Shown piece by piece: positions 1 to 7,448 of a stretch of 64,000 nt of DNA. The position numbers and the translations under genes are program-made. Origin of the DNA: JBMOLL01 sp049325415. GTDB taxonomy: Bacteria; Bacteroidota; Bacteroidia; Bacteroidales; GCA-2748055. The notes under the pieces are model-generated. The model made no database searches. It was not told the DNA's origin and was given only the letters and a program-made list of their open reading frames with translations. The stretch covers positions 49,945 through 113,944 of the forward strand of contig JBMOLL010000022.1 in assembly GCA_049325415.1 (NCBI GenBank), in the 5' to 3' direction. Positions within the stretch are counted from its first letter, which is position 1; the number at the start of each line of letters is the position of its first letter.

Positions 1-1609
1 CTTTCAGGTCAATGATCATGATACTTTCAGGACTTTGTTCAATGGCGGTGCTGTAAAGCTTTAACCTTTCCTCGTATTTTTTCTTATCTGTAATATCGAT
101 TATAATAGAATAGAGCACTTCACGGTCTTCAAATAAAATCTTCGAACTGTATACCTCAACATCCCTGGTTTCTCCGGATTTCAAACGGTGGCGAAAGGTG
201 AATGAGCGTTTATCTCCGCTAATCGCCATGGACATGTATCCCCTGATCTTATCCTCCTCCAGCTGGTTAATCTCAGCAATGTTCATTGAACAAAGCTCTT
301 CCCTCGACCACCCGTAAAAGTGCTCGGCAGCTTCATTCGCTTCGAGAATTTGCCCGCTGCTTGCATCAAGAAGAAGTTTCACCGCAACATGATTCTCGAA
401 CATGTTCCGGAACTTCATCTCGCTTTCAAGAAGCCGGTTCTCTGCCTCTACCCTTTCCGTGATATTGTGAATTGATCCTACCACAGAGGTACATTTACCC
501 GCCTCATTAAAAACTGGAGAAAAGGCTACCAGTGCAAAGAAGTCGGCACCGGGCAGCACCAGGTGTTCTTCCCATCTTACGGTCCTTTTCTCATGGATGG
601 CGAGCCAGCAGTTGTCGAGCAGGCTACTGACCGTAGGTCCGGGCATAAGATCAGTGAGCTGCCGGCCGAGCACCCCTTCCGGATCCAGGCCGGTGACCCT
701 GTAAAATTCATCGTTGACCGAGGTAAAGCGCAGGTCGTTTCCATCTCCAACATTAAAAACCACAATGATATTGCCAACGGTATTATAAATCGTCCTGAGA
801 TGTTTCTCCCTGACCTTCAAGGCTTCTTCTGCCTTTACCATGGCGTCGACATCGTTCATTACCACCAGAACGGCCGGTTTTCCCCTGAATCTGATTGCTT
901 TAACCCTTACATCCACATGCAGATAGCTTCCGTCCCTAATCCGTGTCCTGCTCTTGTAGGTATCCGGAACCTGTTTGCCGGAAAGCCGGGATTTATAATA
1001 TTCCTCCACCTTCTTTCGCTCATCCGGGTGCACGAAGGATAAGAAGGATTCCCCTAGCAGTTCCTCCAGTTTGTAGCCCGATTTTTCTTCCAGGCTTCTG
1101 TTTACGTAACGGATATGGCCGTCCTGAAGAATCATCAGGGCAGAGTGCATATTATCAACCAGAACCTTATAATTCTCCTCACTCTGCTGAAGAAGTAAGC
1201 GGGAGTTAAATAAATCGGTAATGTCCTGAAGAATTACATATACTAGAAAAGGTCGCGATTCTTTTTCCCGGAATTTCGGGACGGCATCCACTTTCAGCCA
1301 GATAATATTCTCCTCTCCAAGGCGGCGGATCCCCATAATTTCGCCCTTGACTTTCTTACCTGTCCGCAGAGCAACCATGGCCGGATGATCCTCTGATTTA
1401 AAAGAACTCAGATCCTCATGTACGACCTCCCATTGCAGTTTTGTTTTGGGCCAGCCTGTGATATGTGAAGAAGAAAGTCCGAGAATTTGTTCAGCCGCAG
1501 GATTTACAGAAATAATATCGCCCGTGTTATCATAAAGGATCAGACCCACCGGCAGGTTAACCAAAAAATCAAAATCTTTTTCAGGATAACTCGGGGTATA
1601 AGTCTCCAT
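1..1609 (-). CDS. Multi-PAS sensor protein, N-terminal part (cut by window edge)
   Basis: The reading frame is open from an ATG at 1609 to the left edge, giving 536 codons without a stop; the C-terminus lies outside the window. I see at least four consecutive PAS/PAC units (about residues 10-125, 140-255, 265-400 and 405-520) and the start of a fifth, with typical PAS elements such as ILQDGHIRYVNRS, GYKLEELLGE and WSREELCSMNIAEI, and DITD/NITE-type linkers. No signal peptide or membrane helix is visible in this part, so the sensor region is probably cytoplasmic. Proteins of this design usually end in a histidine kinase or, less often, a GGDEF domain; which applies here cannot be seen. Tandem inverted repeats lie about 80-110 bp upstream. 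Confidence 0.85.
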   Translation of the reverse strand, partial: METYTPSYPEKDFDFLVNLPVGLILYDNTGDIISVNPAAEQILGLSSSHITGWPKTKLQWEVVHEDLSSFKSEDHPAMVALRTGKKVKGEIMGIRRLGEENIIWLKVDAVPKFREKESRPFLVYVILQDITDLFNSRLLLQQSEENYKVLVDNMHSALMILQDGHIRYVNRSLEEKSGYKLEELLGESFLSFVHPDERKKVEEYYKSRLSGKQVPDTYKSRTRIRDGSYLHVDVRVKAIRFRGKPAVLVVMNDVDAMVKAEEALKVREKHLRTIYNTVGNIIVVFNVGDGNDLRFTSVNDEFYRVTGLDPEGVLGRQLTDLMPGPTVSSLLDNCWLAIHEKRTVRWEEHLVLPGADFFALVAFSPVFNEAGKCTSVVGSIHNITERVEAENRLLESEMKFRNMFENHVAVKLLLDASSGQILEANEAAEHFYGWSREELCSMNIAEINQLEEDKIRGYMSMAISGDKRSFTFRHRLKSGETRDVEVYSSKILFEDREVLYSIIIDITDKKKYEERLKLYSTAIEQSPESIMIIDLK

Positions 1610-1972
1610 AAAAGCGGTTAGTTTAGCTGAACACCGGAAAGATAATGAAATGCTGAAGAAATTTGCAAGGGATTAAAAACTTTTTTCACAGAAAATTTCT
1701 GTTAGCAGAATAACATTTCTGAAGTTTTCTCACACCAGAAAAAAAACTTTCAAACAATGTGGTAAACAAATGAAAATCAGAGGTGTTATCTGTTTTTCGG
1801 CAAATCAGTCACCAGGGAGAAGGAATGTAAAAGGATTCCGACTTACAATAATAAAGTATGCCTTGCCAGTGATCCGCTATCTATTGCGACACACTGCTGA
1901 CAGTCTGGTGTCTTCCTTGGCTCTCGTTCTGATAGTGAGCCTGGAATCCGGATCAGAACTCCATAAGGATAA
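1610..1972. other. Intergenic region between divergent PAS sensor and convergent ABC-F gene end
   Basis: No convincing gene is seen in these 363 bases; a 70-codon plus-strand frame at 1770-1982 has no family resemblance and runs into the ABC-F gene. The part next to the PAS sensor holds two neighbouring dyads: CAGAAA-A-TTTCTG at 1689-1701 and CAGAA/TTTCTG at 1706-1721. These could bind a regulator or be chance in an AT-rich stretch. Confidence 0.5.
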
Positions 1973-3586
1973 TTACCGGTAAAGTGCGGCCCGCTTCTGT
2001 TTTAACTGTTCGTCGCTGATAAAATCGTCGTATTCCATTTGCTTATCGATTATGCCTTTGGGTCCGATCTCAATAATGCGGTTACACACCGTTTGTATAA
2101 ACTCATGGTCGTGAGACGACATCAGGATATTTCCCTTAAATTTTGTAAGGGTATTGTTAAAGGCCTGAATTGATTCCAGATCGAGGTGGTTGGTAGGCGT
2201 ATCGAGCAGGAGGACATTGGCATTCCGGATCATCATGCGGGCAATCATGCAGCGAACCCGTTCCCCGCCGGAAAGGACATTGACCTTTTTATAGACTTCT
2301 TCACCGGAGAAGAGCATTTTGCCCAGGAATCCCCTGAGATACAACTCACTGGTATCTTCGGAATACTGCGCCAGCCAGTCGATAAGCGAAAGATCCTTTT
2401 TAAAGAACTCTTCATTTTCCAGGGGGAGATAGGCTTTAACAATGGTCTGTCCCCAGGTAAAATTGCCGGTATCGGGTTGCAGATGGCCTTTCAATATCTT
2501 AAACAAGGTTGTCATTGCTCTTGTATCCCTCGAAAGGAAAACGATTTTATCGTTCTTATTCACCGTGAAAGATAAATCGCTGAAAAGCACTTCTCCGTCC
2601 ATAGATCCGGTAAGGCCGTTTACCTCAAGAATATTATTTCCGGGTTCCCTGCCCGGTACAAAGATAATTCCCGGGTATTTCCGGGTTGATGGCCTGATTT
2701 CCTCGATATTGAGTTTTTCCAGCATTTTTTTCCTGCTGGTGGTTTGCTTCGACTTCGCCACATTGGCGCTGAAGCGGGATATAAATTCCTGCAACTCCTT
2801 TCTTTTTTCCTCCGCCTTTTTGTTCTGCATCTGCATTTGCCTGAGCGCCAGCTGACTTGACTCGTACCAGAAGGTGTAGTTCCCTGAAAACATCTGTACC
2901 CTTCCATAATCGATGTCGATTATATGGGTACAGATAGAATCCAGAAAATGGCGGTCGTGGGATACAACCAGAACGGTGTTGGAAAATTCGGAAAGATAAT
3001 TTTCCAGCCAGCCGACGGTTTCCAGGTCAAGGTCGTTGGTTGGCTCATCAAGCAGAAGGTTATCCGGTTTACCGAAAAGTGCCTGCGCAAGCAGAACCTT
3101 GACTTTTTCCTTTCCGGTGAGTTCGCGAAGGAGTTTGTCATGCAGATCTTCCCTGATCCCGAGACCGCTCAGCAGAGAAGCCGCTTCACTTTCTGCGTTC
3201 CAGCCATCGAGTTCATTGAACCGGTCTTCGAGCTCGGAAGCCTTCAGCCCGTCTTCTTCCGAAAAGTCGGTTTTTGAATAGAGCTCATCCTTTTCCTTCA
3301 TAATTCTCCAGAGCTCTGTATGGCCCATCAATACGGTATCGAGCACCCTGAACCCGTCATAGGCAAAGTGATCCTGTTTCAGCACGGAGAGTCGTTCGCC
3401 GCTGCCAAAACTCACAGATCCGGTAAGACTGTCCACCTCCCCGGTCAGCATTTTCAGAAAGGTCGATTTCCCTGCTCCGTTGGCACCGATGATCCCGTAA
3501 CAGTTCCCCGGGGTAAAAACCATGTTTACATCCTGGAAAAGTTTTCGTTTTCCAAACTGGATACTGAGATTTGATACTGTGATCAT
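1973..3586 (-). CDS. ABC-F family ATPase (YbiT/YkpA-like), second ATP site degenerate
   Basis: Soluble tandem ABC protein of 537 residues; ABC-F proteins act on the ribosome as translation factors or antibiotic protectors. I chose the ATG at 3586 (MITVSNLS); an 11-codon upstream extension exists but domain 1 begins here. Domain 1 has Walker A GANGAGKS (34-41) and Walker B DEPTNDLD (180-187). An Arg/Lys-rich linker follows at about 245-305. Domain 2 has a good signature LSGGE (438-442), but its Walker A position reads SRDTRAMTT (352-360) and its Walker B reads DTPTNHLD (462-469), with Thr in place of the catalytic Glu. The domain 1 signature is LTGKE. Loss of Walker A is, as I recall it, common in this subfamily; the Glu-to-Thr change looks less usual. 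No transmembrane partner is nearby. Confidence 0.93.
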   Translation of the reverse strand: MITVSNLSIQFGKRKLFQDVNMVFTPGNCYGIIGANGAGKSTFLKMLTGEVDSLTGSVSFGSGERLSVLKQDHFAYDGFRVLDTVLMGHTELWRIMKEKDELYSKTDFSEEDGLKASELEDRFNELDGWNAESEAASLLSGLGIREDLHDKLLRELTGKEKVKVLLAQALFGKPDNLLLDEPTNDLDLETVGWLENYLSEFSNTVLVVSHDRHFLDSICTHIIDIDYGRVQMFSGNYTFWYESSQLALRQMQMQNKKAEEKRKELQEFISRFSANVAKSKQTTSRKKMLEKLNIEEIRPSTRKYPGIIFVPGREPGNNILEVNGLTGSMDGEVLFSDLSFTVNKNDKIVFLSRDTRAMTTLFKILKGHLQPDTGNFTWGQTIVKAYLPLENEEFFKKDLSLIDWLAQYSEDTSELYLRGFLGKMLFSGEEVYKKVNVLSGGERVRCMIARMMIRNANVLLLDTPTNHLDLESIQAFNNTLTKFKGNILMSSHDHEFIQTVCNRIIEIGPKGIIDKQMEYDDFISDEQLKQKRAALYR

Positions 3587-3616
3587 TTGCCTTTCAATAC
3601 TTTGAGATTCGGGTTG

Positions 3617-3624
3617 CAAAGATA
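3617..3624 (-). promoter_or_regulatory. Bacteroidota -7 promoter element for the ABC-F gene
   Basis: On the minus strand this reads TATCTTTG, an exact match to TAnnTTTG, about 30 bases before the chosen ATG at 3586. Its position supports that start. No clear -33 TTTG was found at the usual spacing. Confidence 0.5.
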
Positions 3625-3699
3625 GATAAATTCAGAACAATCACCGGGCAGGACAGAATTTTGATCTGCCGGATTAACAAAAACAGTCAGGATGAGAAA

Positions 3700-4599
3700 T
3701 TAAATTTTCCTGATAAAAAGCAAGGTAGGCGCTTCCTTATCGCCCTCGTTAGTAATGTACATATTGCCTTCGGGGCTAAAGGTCAGTCCTTCGGCTTTCG
3801 GATACAGCTCTTTATCCAGGGGAATAATATCGGAGATGCGACCCGCCGGTGAAAACACATAAAGCAGGTACTCGGCTGCAGACAGAATATATATATCCCG
3901 GGTAAGCGGATGAATGGCGATTTCGGAAGATCGCAGTCTGAGATGAGCTTCCCGCACCTCACCGTCTTTGCTTTTTTTCTCAGGCAGACTGATGCCCTTC
4001 GACCTTGCAAAGGCCTCGACTTCGTTCAGGTTCACCGACATAAATGGTTTGGGGTTCATTGTCTTGGTCTGCAGGTCGAATGCATAAACAAAGCGCAAAT
4101 CGCGCGCTTCCTTTTCATCCTTATCGGCACTTTTTCCCTTGGAGGCAATCAGGAGCCGGTTGTTTGACTTATCATAGCAGATCCCTTCACAATTTGGTGA
4201 AGAGATCCTGAGAGTATATTCATTCTCAGCCATACCTGCTGAGCGGAAATTATTGATTTCATAAATAATCCCGTCACTGCGCAGGATATACATGACATCT
4301 CCCGCCATGGTAATGCCCTCAAAATCGCCTGGTTCCCCAAATGTATAGCTTTTTATTATGGTTTTTCGGTTCAGATCGTAAGTATAGATCGTACCGTTTT
4401 CATCCTGAATACAGGCCAGGGTAGTGGGGTCAATCCATGCTATACCCGATACCTCCGTCAGCACATCGGGGAGCGAAACCCTGAAATCAGGTTGGTTGGG
4501 CCGGTATGGAAAGCGACTGCTTCCTGGCAAGGCATTTTCATTGGGAGCTATTGAAAACAGCAAATTAAATAAGGGGATTAGAAGGGCAAGACGTATCAT
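3700..4599 (-). CDS. SdiA-regulated-type beta-propeller protein, exported
   Basis: A 299-residue protein from the ATG at 4599, which begins a signal peptide (MIRLALLIPLFNLLFS); 22 upstream codons would spoil that signal and are excluded. The mature part shows repeated propeller-like blades: SLPDVLTEVSGIAWI, NGTIYTYDL, DFEGITMAGDVMYIL, NCEGICYD, then SSEIAIHPLTRDIYIL, AEGLTFSPEGNMYITNEG. This sequence of motifs is that of the SdiA-regulated family, whose biochemical role is unknown; a calcium-binding propeller has been seen in relatives. The gene stands alone: 113 bp downstream of the ABC-F gene's start and 116 bp beyond the receiver gene's stop. Function inferred only at the level of fold. 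Confidence 0.8.
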   Translation of the reverse strand: MIRLALLIPLFNLLFSIAPNENALPGSSRFPYRPNQPDFRVSLPDVLTEVSGIAWIDPTTLACIQDENGTIYTYDLNRKTIIKSYTFGEPGDFEGITMAGDVMYILRSDGIIYEINNFRSAGMAENEYTLRISSPNCEGICYDKSNNRLLIASKGKSADKDEKEARDLRFVYAFDLQTKTMNPKPFMSVNLNEVEAFARSKGISLPEKKSKDGEVREAHLRLRSSEIAIHPLTRDIYILSAAEYLLYVFSPAGRISDIIPLDKELYPKAEGLTFSPEGNMYITNEGDKEAPTLLFIRKI

Positions 4600-4715
4600 T
4601 GATTTATATATATATTCTATTAACGATCCTGCGTGGAAAAAATTTCGCGGGATCTCTTTATGCAAAAGTTACATTCCCGTGTTATGAATTTATCCGGCAA
4701 GATCCTGAAAAACTG

Positions 4716-5084
4716 TCACCCGACCACAGTGTCAATCCCATTGCGGATTTCCATGAGATTAAATGGTTTCATGAAATAGCCAGAGATCAAACCCGAACTG
4801 AGAGCAGAACTGATTTCTTCGTTGATGTCATATCCGGTAAGAATATAAAAGACGATGCCCTGAAAACGCTGAGCTGCCGAACGGATAAACTCGATACCGT
4901 TCATGCCCGGCATTTTCATATCGCTGATGACAACCCGGATGTCCGGATTTTTTTCCAGGATCTCCAGACCGGTTTTCCCATCAGAGCCGGTCAGCACCTC
5001 ATAATATTCGCTGAAATTAATCTGAAACAGTAGCAGATTGACCTGTTCGTCGTCGATGTAGAGAATTTTAGCTTTCTGAGTCAT
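4716..5084 (-). CDS. Stand-alone response-regulator receiver protein
   Basis: A 122-residue single-domain CheY-like receiver with no output domain. The acidic pocket is D11 and D12, the phospho-acceptor is D55 (ISDMKMPGMNG), with T83 (ILTGYD) and K106 (MKPF) complete. It starts 8 bp after the stop of the YfiR-type histidine kinase and is the third gene of the TonB receptor / kinase / receiver operon, so it is the likely phosphoacceptor of that kinase. With no DNA-binding or enzyme domain, it must signal by protein contact or pass the phosphate on; the next partner is not visible here. Confidence 0.93.
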   Translation of the reverse strand: MTQKAKILYIDDEQVNLLLFQINFSEYYEVLTGSDGKTGLEILEKNPDIRVVISDMKMPGMNGIEFIRSAAQRFQGIVFYILTGYDINEEISSALSSGLISGYFMKPFNLMEIRNGIDTVVG

Positions 5085-5092
5085 TTGTTTGA

Positions 5093-7447
5093 TTATTTTG
5101 GCAACCTGATCTTAACTTTTGTTCCGGCACCCTGAACGGATTCAAAGGAAATTGTACCTCCATGCTCCTGAATTATATTATAGGTAATGGACAAACCCAG
5201 ACCGGTACCTTTGCCGGGTTCTTTAGTGGTGAAGAAGGGATCGGTGATTCGGGCCAGATGTTCGCTGCTGATCCCACAGCCGGTATCTTCCACCTCTATC
5301 ATTACCATATTTTTATTGGTGGAGGTCCTGACAGTAATTGTTCCCTTGTCTTCGATGGCCTGTATAGCATTAAGGATGATATTCAGGAATACCTGGTGCA
5401 GATTGCCGACATTTCCCTTCACCCACAATTCCTGAACAGTATAGTGTTTCTCCAAGGTTATCCTGTGACTCAACTGGTTATTCAGCATTGAAATACAGTT
5501 GTCGAGTATGGAGTTGATCTGGCAATTCTCATCGAGGTTCACCGTATCCCTGCTGAACTGATTCAGACCCCTGACTATGCCTGAAGCCCTGTCGAGTCCT
5601 GTTTTCAGGCTTTCAAGAAGCAGTCCGACTGTCTGTTCATTCCGTTCCATGCTTTTCTCCCGGTAGAACTTATCCAGTCCAACATATGCCCCCATGATGT
5701 AATTCAGAGGATTATTGATCTCATGAGCCACTCCGGCGGTAAGGATACCCAGGGATGCCATTTTTTCTGCCAGGAAGAGTTTTCCCTGGGCTTCCTTAAG
5801 ATTTTCCAGTGTCGCCTTCAATTCTGAATTTTGCTCCCTGATGATTTCGTTTTTCCGGTATAGTTCTTCATTTGTTGCTACCAGTTCCTCATTCACAGTC
5901 TCCAGATCTTCCGTTTTCTCCTTCACCAGGAACTCCAGATGATTACGGTATTTCTCCAGTTCAATCTCGTTTTTCTTATTCAGATCATTATCCCTCACAA
6001 CGGCAAGGAAACGGTCGGCATCTCCGATAGTAGTACTGGCAATACTCACAATGGTCCAGAAACTTTCTCCGTTCTTCCTTTTGGCCTCCCAGTCGAAGGT
6101 TTGGGGGCCACTGCTTCTAATCTCCCGCAAGATCTCGAGGGTTCTCTTTTCCATGTCTTCAACCGGATTTTTACCGAGCTCTCCCACCCGGATGGATCGC
6201 GCCTCCTCCCGGGTGTAACCAAATGCCTTTAGCAAGGGCTCATTGGCGTCGAGTATGTTGCCGTATTCATCCAGAATAAAAATAAAATCGGCAACTCCGT
6301 TGAATATCTCGCGGTAGTTTCTTTCACTTTGCTTCAACTCGAAGGTTCTGGCTTCAACCATTTCCTCCAGGTGGGAACTCAGTCTTCTCTTCTGGCGATA
6401 GGCCCTCCATAAAAGAAGGCCGACCATGGTCACAAGTACGCCAAGTGCGATGAGCAGGTAAACGGTCCGGTTTTTTGAACGGATAAGCTCATCTTTGGCC
6501 TGCAGGTTGCTGCTTTGCTGATCGATTATTCTCTCCCGTTCCTTAATATCCAGATCAAGTTTTGCCAGTTCATTTTCCTTTACTCGGATCATATCTTCCT
6601 TTTCCCGCACCTGCTTGTTCATACTCGCAAAATCAGATTCAAGCTTTTTAAACTCGGCACTTCGCTGTTCCATTTCAGTAATTTGCATGAGCATTACCGA
6701 TGACATCAGTCGGATGGAATCGGAAAGATGTTCCAGGATATTCTTACTCTGTGCAATTTCCAGATCAAGATTGTTGATGGTGGATACAAGTTTTATTATT
6801 TCAGCATTCTTTGAAATCAACTCACTGTCTTTAAGCTGGATTTCACCGGTGAGCTTGTCGATCCGATCGCTTTCCTCCTCAAGTTTGTTCTGGAGGGACA
6901 TATACAACTCCTTGACGTCGATAAGGTTTCCGCCGTAGAGCAGGATGTCGTCCCTGTAATTAATTCCTGAAAGCAAAAGGTTCTGCCGGTTCACTTCAAA
7001 ACGCACTGTCTGGTCCTTGGTATTCAGGTAGAAGTTGATCATCGACCGGAGTTTGTCATTTAAGGCGTCGGTGACCATGAGGATTGAGTTTTCACGGCAA
7101 AAATCGAGAATTCCTCCTATGCGGTCGAAATACTGTTCTCCGACAACAAGTACCTGGATCGATTCGGGGATTTGATCGGGTGAAACGCTGATCACCCTGA
7201 TCGGTTTGTTTTTCAGCAGTCGGGATTTTTCAATCAGGCCGAGTTCATTATTAAATGCCGGTCTGGTCCCCATCAGTCCAAAGCTTATGGTGGAATCGTG
7301 ATTTTCCGCCGGCCATTCAATATATTCGCAAAGGTAATAAAGCATGGAAGCCTTCACCTGATCCTGGCTGACCTGGCCGAAAAGTACCCCGGGCCTGCAG
7401 AAGAGCAGGCACAGAATGGCCAGATGGATCATACGGGGAGACTTCAT
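5093..7447 (-). CDS. YfiR-domain (DUF4154) sensor histidine kinase
   Basis: A 784-residue membrane kinase. Order: signal peptide (1-24), YfiR/DUF4154-like periplasmic domain (about 26-180, with the family-type start VKASMLYYLCEYIEWP), long coiled coil (about 183-325), one transmembrane helix (328-347), second coiled coil, PAS domain (about 375-490), coiled coil, HisKA with phospho-acceptor H575 (GVAHEINNP) and an HATPase with N, G1 and G2 boxes (NAIQAI, DTGCGIS, GKGTGLGLS). In Pseudomonas, YfiR is a separate periplasmic repressor of a diguanylate cyclase; here the domain is the sensor of a kinase. The gene starts 1 bp after the TonB receptor stop and is followed after 8 bp by a receiver gene, so the three are surely co-transcribed. 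Confidence 0.93.
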   Translation of the reverse strand: MKSPRMIHLAILCLLFCRPGVLFGQVSQDQVKASMLYYLCEYIEWPAENHDSTISFGLMGTRPAFNNELGLIEKSRLLKNKPIRVISVSPDQIPESIQVLVVGEQYFDRIGGILDFCRENSILMVTDALNDKLRSMINFYLNTKDQTVRFEVNRQNLLLSGINYRDDILLYGGNLIDVKELYMSLQNKLEEESDRIDKLTGEIQLKDSELISKNAEIIKLVSTINNLDLEIAQSKNILEHLSDSIRLMSSVMLMQITEMEQRSAEFKKLESDFASMNKQVREKEDMIRVKENELAKLDLDIKERERIIDQQSSNLQAKDELIRSKNRTVYLLIALGVLVTMVGLLLWRAYRQKRRLSSHLEEMVEARTFELKQSERNYREIFNGVADFIFILDEYGNILDANEPLLKAFGYTREEARSIRVGELGKNPVEDMEKRTLEILREIRSSGPQTFDWEAKRKNGESFWTIVSIASTTIGDADRFLAVVRDNDLNKKNEIELEKYRNHLEFLVKEKTEDLETVNEELVATNEELYRKNEIIREQNSELKATLENLKEAQGKLFLAEKMASLGILTAGVAHEINNPLNYIMGAYVGLDKFYREKSMERNEQTVGLLLESLKTGLDRASGIVRGLNQFSRDTVNLDENCQINSILDNCISMLNNQLSHRITLEKHYTVQELWVKGNVGNLHQVFLNIILNAIQAIEDKGTITVRTSTNKNMVMIEVEDTGCGISSEHLARITDPFFTTKEPGKGTGLGLSITYNIIQEHGGTISFESVQGAGTKVKIRLPK

Positions 7448-7448
7448 A

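Noticed and set aside
1770..1982. Plus-strand 70-codon frame in the first intergenic region
   Set aside because: No family resemblance, no promoter element close by, and it runs into the end of the ABC-F gene on the other strand.
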